Source: Lolium rigidum (lineage: Eukaryota > Streptophyta > Magnoliopsida > Poales > Poaceae). From it: DNA of 64,000 nt. Of the stretch, positions 10,902 through 21,306 are shown piece after piece. Where the stretch lies: positions 272,561,687-272,625,686 of the forward strand of contig NC_061510.1 in NCBI RefSeq assembly GCF_022539505.1, in the 5' to 3' direction. The notes under the pieces are model-generated. The model did not search any database. It saw only the letters and a program-made list of their open reading frames with translations, and had not been told where the DNA came from. Numbering within the stretch: the first letter of the stretch is position 1; every line of letters starts with the position of its first letter. The position numbers and the translations under genes were made by a program.

Positions 10902-11400
10902 TTATTTAGGCTCATATATAGGACTATCGATAGTTCCAACTTTGATAGTTCTCACATTAGAAATAGTATTAACTCCACATACTTTATCAATCCTCTTGGG
11001 GAAATAGACGGTGTGCTCCCTATCATCAACATTGAAAGTAACCTTTCCTTTATTGCAATCAATAACAGCCCTGCGGTGTTAAGAAAAGGTCTCCCAAGAA
11101 TAATAGACATATTATCATCTTCAGGCATTTCCAACACAACAAAATCAGTTAATATCAAGCAGTTATTAGTAAATTGAACAGGAACATCCTCACATATACC
11201 AACAGGAATAGCAGTAGATTTATCAGCCATTTGCAAAGATATATCAGTAGGTATCAACTTATCTAAGTAAAGTCTCTTATAAAGAGAAAAAGGCATAACA
11301 CTAACACCGGCTCCCAAGTCACATAGAGCAGTTTTAACATAATTATTCTTAATAGAACAAGGAATAGTAGGTATACCAGGTCGCCCAACTTCTTTGGAAC
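10902..11400 (-). pseudogene. Retropepsin-like aspartic protease domain of element B
   Basis: The minus strand encodes ALCDLGAGVSVMP, the D-[S/T/L]-G active-site type motif of plant Gypsy proteases, then LADKS-type flap sequence and the ILGRPFLNTAG motif. A single-base frame change occurs just after ILGRPFLNTAG. Beyond it the frame continues with VIDCNKGKVTFNVDD to a stop at 10902-10904. The domain matures Gag in retrotransposon particles. It ends the polyprotein here, because no polymerase follows. Confidence 0.75.
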
Positions 11401-12289
11401 TTTGCCATTGAAAGAGTAATTAGCAAGCATAGTGGAAATTTCCTCATTGGGGATTTTCCTTTTGTTAGTAACAATATCTTTCATATACTTTGAATAAGGA
11501 GGCAATTTAATAGCATCGGTCAAAGGGATTTGCAAGAATAAAGGTTTCATCCAATCACAAAATTTATTATAGTGTTCTTCTTCCTTTGATTTAAGTTTCT
11601 TAGCAGGAAAAGGCATTTGCTTTTGCACCCAAGGTTCCCTTTCATTACCATGTTTCTTAGCAATAAAATCTTCTTTAGTATACTTTTTATTTTTATCTTG
11701 CTTTTCAGGTTCATCTTCAACTTCTTCTTTATCAGAAACATCATTCTTATCATTACCATTATTATTATCATGTTCATTACCACTTTCGGTTTCAGCATCG
11801 GAAATAGAAATACTATTAGGATCATTAACAGGTTCGAGAGGATTCTACAACATTTTTATGTTTCTTCTTCTTTTTCTTAGAAGGAGCTCTAGGTTCAATG
11901 CGTTGAGAATCTTGTTCAATTCTTTTGGGATGCCCTTCAGGATATAGAGGATCCTGGGTAGAGACACCACCTCTAGTTGTTACTTCATAAGCATGTTTCT
12001 CTTTAGAATTATTTTGTAATAAGTCATTTTGCACTTTAGTGAGTTGATCAATTTGAGTTTGAACCATTTGAAAATGTTTAACAAGAATCTAAACATCATT
12101 GGAGGTTCTCTCCACAATATCATGCAAATTGCTAATAGCTTGAGAATTTTCCATTAGATGATTCTCTACTCTCATATTAAAATTTTCTTGCTTAACAATA
12201 TAATTATCAAACTCATCTAAGCATTGCGCAGGAGGTTTTGAATACGGAATATCTTCCCTAGTAAAGCGCTCGAAGGGAGTTTACCTCAA
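11401..12289 (-). pseudogene. Element B gag-protease linker region
   Basis: Broken frames on the minus strand give a Lys-rich segment (from about 12067), an acidic and Lys-rich low-complexity stretch (11825-11640) and a conserved-looking block with FCDWMKPLFLQIPLTDA and LPPYSKYMKDI before the protease. This is the usual arrangement between gag and protease in plant Gypsy elements. Several frameshifts are present. Confidence 0.65.
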
Positions 12290-13507
12290 TCATGGATGAA
12301 GGGGAATTATCTCACATATATCTTCTATGGGAGGTAGATTCTTCACATCTTCAGATTTAATACCTTTCTCCTTGAGAGACTTCTTGGCTTCCCTCATATC
12401 TTCATCATTCAATTTAATTAAACCCCTCTTCTTCAATATTGGCGTTGGAATTGGTTCAGGCGTAGTCCAATCATCATGATTCCGACCTATTTTAGCCAAT
12501 AATTCTTCAGCTTCGTCTGGAGTTCTTTTCCTGAAAACACAACCAGCACAGCTATCCAAATATGCCCTAGAATCAATGGTTAGTCCACTATAAAATATAT
12601 CAAGTAGATCATTCTTTTCTAAATCATGTCCAGGTCGAGCTCGATAAGAGAACAAAATCTTGCCCAAGCCTCGGGCAATTTCTCTTCATCTCCCCGGTCA
12701 AATCTATAAATTTTCTCGTAAAGCAACATGTTGAGCACTAGCAGGAAAGTATTTTCGAAAGAAAACATCACGCAAATCAGTTGGACTTTTAATAGAACCA
12801 GGAGGCAAATTATTATACCAAGTTTTAGCATCATCCTTTAATGAGAAAGGAAAAAAATTTAGCGACAAAATAAGTACGCATCTTGATATCATCAGAAAAC
12901 AAACTACTCATAGAAGAAAGTTCAATCATGTGTTCTACATCACTTTCTTTTTCAGTACCACAAAAGGGTGCTTTCTCTACAATAGCTATATGAGATAGAT
13001 CAAGAGAAAAATCATAATCTTTATCCTTAATGCATATAGGAGATGTGGCAAATTTAGGATCGGGAGATAACTTATGTCTAACAAGTATATTGTGTGAGAA
13101 ACTTTTTAATTTTACTTGCATCAAGCAGTAGCATTGCATCTATTAATAAGATCATCATTAAGCTCCACATAATCTTCATCAGGATCATCACTAGAATAAT
13201 CAAGTTCGAGTGAATTAACAGGTGTAGTAACATCAGGAGTTTCAGCATTTTCAATTTGTCTAGACCTAGCAATTGTAGCATCTAGAAAAGATCCCAATGA
13301 ACCACTATCATCAAGCACAGCAGAAGCATCATCAATATTATAAGAATTTTCAGATTTAGCAGAAGTACCAGCAAGTGAAGCATGTGGTGGTGAAACAAGT
13401 TTATCAATCACAGATGGTGAATCAAGAGCAGCAGAGGTACTCAGAGTTGTACCTTTTCTTGTAGTGGATGGTAATATGGCGACTTTAGGATCGCGAGTTT
13501 TACCCAT
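12290..13507 (-). pseudogene. Element B gag polyprotein, frameshifted
   Basis: It starts with MGKTRDPKVAIL at 13507, 59 bases inside the primer site. Beyond an acidic N-terminal segment, the retrotransposon gag domain is recognisable by FSLKDDAKTWYNNLPPGS, FFRKYFPASA and WARFCSLIE-type phrases (about 12890-12640), followed by YSGLTIDSRAYLDS. Frame changes near 13125, 12850, 12715 and 12650 break the ORF. Gag would form the particle that packages element RNA. No CCHC zinc knuckle was seen in this copy. Confidence 0.8.
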
Positions 13508-13565
13508 GATGGAGAATTTGCAGCGAACAATATCAATCCAAGTGAACTTCCAAATAAAGCTATGC

Positions 13566-13583
13566 TCCCCGGCAACGGCGCCA
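13566..13583 (-). promoter_or_regulatory. Element B primer binding site (tRNA-Asp)
   Basis: On the plus strand, TCCCCGGCAACGGCGCCA is identical to the 3' end of plant tRNA-Asp including CCA. The complementary minus strand would therefore prime reverse transcription. It is 11 bases from the LTR. Confidence 0.9.
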
Positions 13584-13594
13584 GAAAACAGTCT

Positions 13595-14313
13595 TGATAA
13601 CCCACAAGTATAGGGGATCGCAGCAGTCTTCGCAGGTAGTAAAACCCAATTTATTGATTCGACACAAGGGGAGACAAAGAATACTTGAAAGCCTTAACAG
13701 CGGAGTTGTCAATTCAGCTGCACTGAAACAGACTTGCTCGCAAGAGTTTATCAAGTAGTAACAGTTTTATAGTAGTAGCAGTAGTGAAATAACGACGAGC
13801 AGAGTAACGTAAACAGCAGTAGTGATTATAGTAAACAAGCAGGATTAAAATACCGTAGGCACGGGGACGGATAACGGGCGTTGCATGGATGAGAGAAACT
13901 CATGTAACAATCAAGCAGGGCATTTGCAGATAATAATAAAACGGTGTCTAAGTACAAAGCAATCAATAGGCATGTGTTCCAATTATAGTCGTACGTGCTC
14001 GCAATGAGAAACTTGCACAACATCTTTTGTCCTACCAGCCGGTGGCAGCCGGGCCTCAAGGGAATCTACTGGATATTAAGGTACTCCTTTTAATAGAGTA
14101 CCGGAGCAAAGCATTAACACTCCGTGAACACATGTGATCCTCACATCACTACCATCCCCTCCGGTTGTCCCGATTTCTGTCACTTCGGGGCCATTGGTTC
14201 CGGACAACGACATGTGTATACAACTTGCAGGTAAGACCATAAACAATGAATATCATGATGAAGTAATAACATGTTCAGATCTGAGATCATGGCACTCGGG
14301 CCCTAGTGACAAG
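13595..14313 (-). repeat. Element B 5' LTR, first piece
   Basis: This piece is collinear with 5270-5985 of the 3' LTR. It stops at ...CCCTAGTGACAAG, where element A inserted, and resumes at 24470. The two pieces total 1396 bp, against 1394 bp for the other LTR. Confidence 0.95.
14309..14313 (+). repeat. Target site duplication of element A, left copy
   Basis: ACAAG at 14309-14313 is repeated at 24465-24469. The uninterrupted LTR at 5270-6663 has a single ACAAG at the same place, which proves the insertion point. Confidence 0.97.
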
Positions 14314-15746
14314 TGATACGTCTCCGACGTATCGATAATTTCTTATGTTCCATGCCACATTATTGATGATATCTACATGTTTTATGCATACTTTATGTCA
14401 TATTTATGCGTTTTCCGGAACTAACCTATTGACGAGATGCCGAAAGGCCGCTTGCTGTTTTCTGCTGTTTTTGGTTTCAGAAATCCTAGTAAAGAAATAT
14501 TTTCGGAATCGGACGAAATCAACACCGAAGATCTTATAATTCCCGGAAGCTTCTAGAGCACCGGAGAAAGGCGAGAGGGGAGCCAGGGGGGCCCCACCCC
14601 ACAGGGCGGTGCGGCCCAAGGGGGGGCGCGCCCCCCTAGTGTGTGGGCACCCCGTGGCCCCTCCGACTCCGCCTCTTCGCCTATTTAGTCGTCCCTGACC
14701 TAAAACCTTGCCCCGTTCGACGAAACCAGAGAAAACCATCCAGAGCCGCCGCCATCGCGAAACTCCAATTCGGGGGACAGAAGTCTCTGTTCCGGCACCC
14801 TGCCGGGACGGGGAATTGCCCCCGGAGTCATCTCCACCGCCGTCTCCACCGCCATCTTCACCGCCATCGCTGCCTCCATGATTAGGAGGGAGTAATTCAC
14901 CCCCAGGGCTGAGGGCTCCGCTGTAGCTATGTGGTTCACCTCTCTCTGTATGTGGTCTAGTTGAATATCATCTATGTGCTACTCTAGTGATGTTATTAAA
15001 GTAGTCTATTCCTCCTGCACGGTGTAATGGTGACAGTGTGTGCATCGTGTAGTACTTGGCGTGGGTTATGATTGTAATCTCTTGTAGATTATGAAGTTAA
15101 CTATTGCTATGATAAGTATTGATGTGATCTATGCCTCCTTCATAGTGTGATGGTGACAAGTGTGCATGCTATGTTAGTTCTTGGTGTGATTGTGTTGATC
15201 TATCTTGCACTCTAAGGTTATTTAAATATGAACATTGAATATTGTGGAGCTTGTTAACTCCGGCATTGAGGGTTCGTGTAATCCTACACGTTAGTGGTGT
15301 TCATCATCCAACAAGAGGGTGTAGAGTAGTCCTATTATGTGATCATTGTTGAGAGTGTCCACTAGTGAAAGCGGGATCCCTAGGCCTTGCTTCCAAGCAT
15401 CGAATCTCCGTTTGTTTATCGTTTTGTTGCATGTTTACTCGCTGCCATATTTTATTCAGATTGCTATTACCACTCATACTCATCCATATTACTTGCATCT
15501 CACTATCTCTTCGCTCGAACTAGTGCACCTATACATCCGACAAGTGTATTAGGTGTGTTGGGGACACAAGAGACTTCTTGCATTGTGATCGCAGGGTTGC
15601 TTGAGAGGGATATCTTTGACCTCTTCCTCCCCGAGTTCGATAAACCTTGGGTGATCCACTTAAGGGAAACTTGTTGCTGTTCTACAAACCTCTCGCTCTT
15701 GGAGGCCCAACACTGTCTACAAGAATAGAAGCTCCCGTAGACATCA
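14314..15746 (+). repeat. Element A 5' LTR
   Basis: It begins with the perfect hairpin GATACGTCTCCGACGTATC one base inside TG and ends GTAGACATCA. A GC-rich stretch with GGCGCGCC lies near 14580-14660. The promoter-like string GCCTATTTAGTCG follows, with a run of CCACCGCC-type triplets downstream. Confidence 0.95.
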
Positions 15747-15756
15747 AGCACTTTTC

Positions 15757-15774
15757 TGGCGCCGTTGCCGGGGA
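15757..15774 (+). promoter_or_regulatory. Element A primer binding site (tRNA-Asp)
   Basis: TGGCGCCGTTGCCGGGGA is complementary to the 3' terminal 18 bases of tRNA-Asp. It lies 10 bases after the LTR end. Confidence 0.9.
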
Positions 15775-15825
15775 GGAAAGGTAAACGGCACACACACACC
15801 GGACCCCGGCAACTAGCCACTTTTC

Positions 15826-15843
15826 TGGCGCCGTTGCCGGGGA
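15826..15843 (+). promoter_or_regulatory. Second, duplicated primer-site copy in element A
   Basis: The phrase ACTTTTCTGGCGCCGTTGCC and the following GGGGAGGAAAGGTAAA occur twice (15749- and 15818-), a 69-bp period. A third, decayed copy (ACTTTTCTGGCGCCATTG) starts near 15887. The leader thus has tandem primer-site units. Confidence 0.9.
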
Positions 15844-15980
15844 GGAAAGGTAAAAGGCTCTCATACTCCGGTCCCAGGTAAGAGTACTTTTCTGGCGCCA
15901 TTGTGTGTGTGCTCGAAGCTATTTCCTTTAGATCCTGCAATTGCATCCTTTTGTTTCTTGTTTTACACTAGTAAGGCATA

Positions 15981-17973
15981 ATGGACAACAATGAGCTTCT
16001 TATTTTATTTCCTAAGTTAAGACATGAATTGTGTGATGCGAAAATTAAAGAACCTATGGAGCCTCAATTGCATGCTAGTAGCAATGTTATTAGTATGAAC
16101 GCAATCACTGCTAATGCTATGGATAAGTCTAAGCTTGGGGAAGCTAGTTTTTGTGATCTTTTTAGTTTCCCATCCTTAGGGGAGAAAATTTGTTCTGATA
16201 ATGCTTTATCTCCCATATGCGATAACTCTAATGATGCTTGTGATATTTTAAATCCACCTACTGCAAGTACTGCTTTCAAGATACCCATGAAAATTATTGA
16301 ACGTGTTATTGATAACCGCTATGAAGGGGATGGAACCGTCCATCCCGGAGATCATTTACTCGTTTTTGCATGGATTATGCGGGTTATTCAAGTGTGCAGG
16401 TATCTCTATGGATGAAGTGCGGAAGAAGCTATTCTCTTTTTCGCTGTCTGGTAAAGCGGCGCATTGGTATAAATTGTTGAAGAATAGTCATTTTCTTGGT
16501 TGGGAGGAAATTGTACCTCTCTTTTATTCTAAATTTTATCCTCCTCATGAAGTGCATATTGATAGGAATTATATTTATAACTTTTATCCTCGTGATGGAG
16601 AGAGTATTTCTCAAGCATGGGGGAGATTGAAGTCACTAATGCTCAAATGTCCTATTCATGAGCTCCCCCGTAATGTTATTGTTAACAATTTTTATGCGAG
16701 GCTTTCAGGACAACACAAGGACTATCTGGATGCCTGTTCAGAGGGATCTTTCACAAGCAAGGAGGTTGAAGCTAGGTGGGATCTTCTTGATCGGATTGAG
16801 GAGAATGCTCGAAGGATGGGAGAACAACAAAGGTGAAGAGTCAGTATAAATTATGATTATGAATGCATTGAAGCTTTTATGGATACTGATAAATTTCGAG
16901 ATATGAGTGCTACTTATGGTCTTGACTCTCAAGTTGTTGCAAATCTTTATAAAGCCTTTGCTTCTCATTTTGAATTGCCTAAAAAGAATTTTGATAAGTA
17001 TCATGAACCTTTTAAAGAGGCTTGCATGAAGGATGAAATTGTTGTTAATGATTGCAATAAGCATGCTCAAACTCCTAAGAATGCTATTTCCTATAAGCAT
17101 GTTATTTTTTGTGGAATGCATAGACCTTGTGGAATTAATCAAATCAAAGATGAATATTGTATCCATCATATTAATGAAAAAACTAGAAAGTGGGCTAGGG
17201 CTCTAGATGATCTTGGTAAAAAAGTTTGTGCCCTCTATCCTTTTATTTGTGAAGTTTGCCATGAAGTGGGTCATTTTAATTTTCAATGCTCCACCAATGA
17301 TAATTTGAACCCAATGAGTGCTGCAAATTTGTATTGTGATGATGAAATTACTCCTAATCAGCATGATGAACTCACTTTATTTTTGTGGTGTGAAGAGTTA
17401 TCAAGGAAAATTTCTTTGTTAGATATTAATGATCTTGATATTGATGATGTCCTGCATGGGTGTTTTTCTTATTGCATTGATAATAGCCATACAAATACTT
17501 ACATACAAAATATTTTAGAAGATGACACCTTGCCAAAATATGATAGGACCGTCGTGTGTTTTGAACTAATTAATGAGAAGGAGGAATCCTCCCAAGTTTC
17601 TTCTATTGTTTCTGAAAGTAAATCAGGTTATGCGGACAAGCCACCCTTCAAGCCTTTTCCTCCTAAAGAAGGGAACGAGGAGAAGGAGGAGAAGAAGAAA
17701 AAGAAGGGAACGAAGAAGAAGAAGAAGAAGAAGAAGAAGAAGAAGAAGAAGAAGAAGAAGAAGAAGAAGAAGAAGGAGAATAAAGAGAAAGAGGTAACGG
17801 CATATCCCCGCGTGAATGAGATAACGCTAGGTAACCGTAAGTATGTTGCTCCTAATGATTATTATGATAATGAATCTGAATACAATGATCTTCCTATGCC
17901 CTTTACATACATTAGTGATCATGATTTGAATGAGCAAACTACTTTTGATATTGCAAATCTCTCGGGAAACTAA
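15981..17973 (+). pseudogene. Element A gag with CCHC zinc knuckle, one frameshift and one in-frame stop
   Basis: Start ATG at 15981 (MDNNELLILFPKL). A frame change near 16340 joins GDHLL to the retrotransposon gag core, which has FLHGLCGLFKCAG, LSGKAAHWYKLL, FYPRDGESISQAWGRL and CPIHELPRNVIVNNFYARL. TGA at 16834-16836 is a single in-frame stop, and the same frame resumes to 17973. Downstream, CEVCHEVGHFNFQC is an exact CX2CX4HX4C knuckle. A Lys-rich tract encoded by AAG repeats follows near the C-terminus. The protein would form particles and bind RNA. In this copy it cannot be made without repair or recoding. Confidence 0.85.
17712..17776 (+). repeat. AAG trinucleotide tract inside gag
   Basis: An almost uninterrupted run of AAG codons encodes a polylysine stretch of more than 20 residues. 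It is flanked by less perfect AAG/GAG repeats from 17682 and to 17790. It is prone to length change. Confidence 0.95.
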
Positions 17974-18721
17974 TTCTGAAAATGATGATGATAATAATTG
18001 CCATAGTATCGATGCTATCCATGCTTCCTCCCGTAATGATATAGAAAGCTCTAAGCTTGGGGAAGAGGTGTTTGAAAATCCTTTTGCTACTGATCATTAT
18101 GTGTTTGATACATCTCCTTCTAATAACAATGATGGTATGGTCACGGATACACCGACCGTGAAAGATAACTATTCTATTTCTTATGATGACACCGTGCCTC
18201 CGACATTTGATGATTATTATAAAGAATGCTATGATATAGGTTATAACTATCCTTATGAAACTTGTCATAGTCATGATTGGATTACCAAAAACAATTCCCT
18301 TAATATGCAACTTGTTTACCATGTTCAAATTCTTGATAATAATCCTGCTCCAATTACTATTAATGAGAAGAATTCTTCTTATGCCAAAATTAATGATACT
18401 TCTATGCATATGAACCATGATAAGAATGTTTTAAGTGATGGGTATATTGTGGATTTCATCAATGATGCTACTGAAAGTTATTATGAGAGAGGGAAACATG
18501 GTTATATGCATCTTAATAATATTAAGTTTCCCCTCTTTATGTTGAGAATCTTGAAGTTACTCGTGTTTTATCCTCTTATGCTTGTCACTTCGTTCTTCAT
18601 GAATTCATTTGTGTACAAGATTCCTTTGCATAGGAAGTGGGGTAGACTTAAATGTGTTTTGAATTTGCCTCTTGATGGTCTCTTTTGCCTCAACTCTTAT
18701 TTCCTGGGAGTGCATCATTGA
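17930..18721 (+). CDS. Element A tail ORF, conserved unknown protein with a hydrophobic C-terminal segment
   Basis: The ORF overlaps the gag 3' end by 44 bases in the +1 frame, so it could be reached by frameshifting. Otherwise it would need its own start. The N-terminal two thirds is Asn/Asp-rich and includes a NDIESSKLGEE module also present at the start of gag. The C-terminal third has YIVDFINDATESYYERGKHG, then a hydrophobic stretch (about residues 203-235, LRILKLLVFYPLMLVTSFF) and a basic end with YKIPLHRKWGRLKC before the stop after LGVHH. The homologous ORF at 41150-41891 in element D keeps the same C-terminal blocks. No known domain was recognised. A membrane anchor is plausible, but an envelope role is not claimed. 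Confidence 0.6.
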   Translation: MSKLLLILQISRETNSENDDDNNCHSIDAIHASSRNDIESSKLGEEVFENPFATDHYVFDTSPSNNNDGMVTDTPTVKDNYSISYDDTVPPTFDDYYKECYDIGYNYPYETCHSHDWITKNNSLNMQLVYHVQILDNNPAPITINEKNSSYAKINDTSMHMNHDKNVLSDGYIVDFINDATESYYERGKHGYMHLNNIKFPLFMLRILKLLVFYPLMLVTSFFMNSFVYKIPLHRKWGRLKCVLNLPLDGLFCLNSYFLGVHH

Positions 18722-21269
18722 AATTATTGAGCCCATCTTAATAGCTATAAAGAAAGAACTTCTTGGGGGATAACCCATGTGTTTATTTTGCTACAGTACT
18801 TTTATTTTGTATTTGAGTCTTGGAAGTTGTTACTACTGTAGCAACCTCTCCTTATCTTATTTTATTGCATTGTTGTGCCAAGTAAGGTCTTTGATAGAAA
18901 GGTTGATACTAGATTTGGATTACTGCGCAGAAACAGCATTTCTTGCTCGTCACGAATCTGGGCCTAATTCTCTGCAGGTAACTCAGAAAATTATGCCAAT
19001 TTACGTGAGTGATCCTCAGATATGTACGCAACTTTCATTCAATTTGAGCATTTTCATTTGAGCAAGTCTGGTGCCTCAATAAAATTCTTCTTTACGGACT
19101 ATTCTGTTTTGACAGATTCTGCCTTTTATTTCGCATTGCTTCTTTTGCTATGTTGGATGGATTTCTTTGTTCCATTAACTTCCAGTAGCTTTGAGCAATG
19201 TCCAGAAGTGTTAAGAATGATTGTGTCACCTCTGAACATGTGAATTTTTGATTATGCACTAACCCTCTAATGAGTTTGTTTCGAGTTTGGTGTGAAGGAA
19301 GTTTTCAAGGGTCAAGAGAGGAGGATGATACAATGTGATTAAGAAGAGTGAAAGCTCTAAGCTTGGGGATGCCCCGGTGGTTCATCCCTGCATATTTCAA
19401 GAAGACTCAAGCATCTAAGCTTGGGGATGCCCAAGGCATCCCCTTCTTCATCGACAAATTATCGTGTTCCTTCTCTTGAAACTATATTTTTATTCGGTCA
19501 CATCTTATGTACTTTACTTGGAGCGTCTGTGTGCTTTTGTTTGTGTTTTTGTTTGAATAAATGCTTGTGTGGGAGAGAGACACGCTCCGCTGGTTCATAT
19601 GAACACATGTGTTCTTAGCTTTTATTTTTCATGGCGAAGGTTGAAACTGCTTCGTTAATTGTTATATGGTTGGAAACGGAAAATGCTACATGTAGTAATT
19701 GGTAGAATATCTTGAATAATTTGATACTTGGCAATTTTTGTGCTCATGTTTAAGCTCTTGCATCATATACTTTGCACCTATTAATGAAGAAATACATAGA
19801 GCTTGCTAAAATTTGGTTTGCATAATTGGTCTCTCTAAGGTCTAGATAGTTTCTAGTAAAGAGTTTGAACAACAAGGAAGACGGTGTAGAGTCTTATAAT
19901 GTTTACAATATGTATTTTATGTGAGTTTTGCTGCACCGGTTCATCCTTGTGTTTGTTTCAAATAAACCTTGCTAGCCTAAACCTTGTATCGAGAGGGAAT
20001 ACTTCTCATGCATCCAAAATCCTTGAGCCAACCACTATGCCATTTGTGTCCACCATACCTACCTACTACATGGTATTTTCCCGCCATTCCAAAGTAAATT
20101 ACTTGAGTGCTACCTTTAAAACTTCCATTCTTTGCCTTTGCAATATATAGCTCATAGGACAAAATAGCTTAAAAACTATTGTGGTGAAGAATATGTACGT
20201 ATGTGTCTTATTTCTTAGTAAGTTGTTTGTTGTGCGATAACCATGTTCCTGGGGACGCCATCAACTACTCTTTGTTGAATATCATGTGAGTTGCTATGCA
20301 TGTTCGTCTTGTCTGAAGTAAGGGCGATTTTCACAATCAAATGGTTTGAGTATGCATATCGTTAGAGAAGAACATTGGGCCGCTAACTAAAGCCATGATT
20401 CATGGTGGAAGTTTCAAGTGTGGACAACTAATCCTCAATCTCTTATGAGAATATTAATCTGTTGTTGAATGCTTATGCATTAAAGAGGAGTCCATTATCT
20501 ATTGTCTATGTTGTCCCGGTATGGATGTCTAAGTTGAGAATAATCAAAAGCGAGAAATCCAATGCGAGCTTTCTCCTTAGACCTTTGTACGAGCGGCATA
20601 GAGGTACCCCTTTGTGACACTTGGTTGAAACATATGCTATGCAATGATAATCAGTGTTAACCCAAGCTAATTAGGACAAGGTGCGAGCACTATTAGTACA
20701 CTATGCATGAGGCTTGCAACTTATAAGATGTCTTATACATAACTCATATGCTTTATTACTACCGTTGACAAAATTGTTTCTTGTTTTAAAAATGAAAAGC
20801 TCTAGCACAAATATAGTAATCAATGCTTCCCTCTGCGAAGGGCCTATCTTTTTACTTTATTGTTGAGTCAGTTTACCCATTTCTCTCTATCTTGGAAGCA
20901 AACACTTGTGTTAACTGTGCATTGATTCTTACATACTTGCTTATTGCACTTGTTATATTGCTTTGCATTGACAACTATCATTGAGATATACATGTTACAA
21001 GTTGTAAGCAACCGCTGAAACTTAATCTTCCATTGTGTTGCTTCAATGCCTTTACTATGAATTTATTGCTTTATGAGTTAACTCTTATGCAAGACTTATT
21101 GATGCTTGTCTTGAAAGTACTATTCATGAAAAGTCTTTGCTTTATGATTCATTTGTATACTCATGTCATTACCATTGTTTTGATCGCTGCATTCATTACA
21201 TATGCTTACAATAGTATGATCAAGGTTATGATGGCATGTCACTCCAGAAATTATCTTTGTTATCGTTTA
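18722..21269 (+). other. Element A 3' non-coding region
   Basis: About 2.5 kb without a credible gene. It contains two internal copies of TCTAAGCTTGGGGATGCC (19356-19373 and 19414-19431). It is homologous to 38599-41149 in element D. Confidence 0.8.
19356..19431 (+). repeat. Two internal polypurine-tract-like copies in element A
   Basis: TCTAAGCTTGGGGATGCC occurs at 19356-19373 and 19414-19431. The same core lies in gag (16128-16144, encoding Ser-Lys-Leu-Gly-Glu), in the tail ORF (18050-18065) and at the true polypurine tract (21291-21306). Confidence 0.9.
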
Positions 21270-21288
21270 CCTGCTCGGGACGAGCAGG
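21270..21288 (+). promoter_or_regulatory. Stem-loop beside the element A polypurine tract
   Basis: CCTGCTCG, loop GGA, CGAGCAGG: a perfect 8-bp stem ending two bases before the polypurine tract. Element D has the equivalent hairpin at 38580-38598, and element B has an unrelated stem at the same position. Confidence 0.65.
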
Positions 21289-21290
21289 AA

Positions 21291-21306
21291 CTAAGCTTGG
21301 GGATGC
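21291..21306 (+). promoter_or_regulatory. Element A polypurine tract
   Basis: CTAAGCTTGGGGATGC directly abuts the 3' LTR at 21307. This is the expected plus-strand primer position. Confidence 0.85.

Noticed and set aside
13566..13583. tRNA-Asp gene fragment
   Set aside because: Only the 18 terminal bases including CCA are present, next to an LTR. Plant tRNA genes do not encode CCA, so this is a primer binding site.
14315..14333. Rho-independent terminator at LTR ends
   Set aside because: The hairpin GATACGTCTCCGACGTATC has no T tract, and the genome is eukaryotic. It is an LTR terminal palindrome.
17930..18721. Retroviral-type envelope gene in element A
   Set aside because: One hydrophobic stretch and position after gag are not enough. 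There is no signal peptide, cleavage site or Cys pattern, so it is left as unknown.
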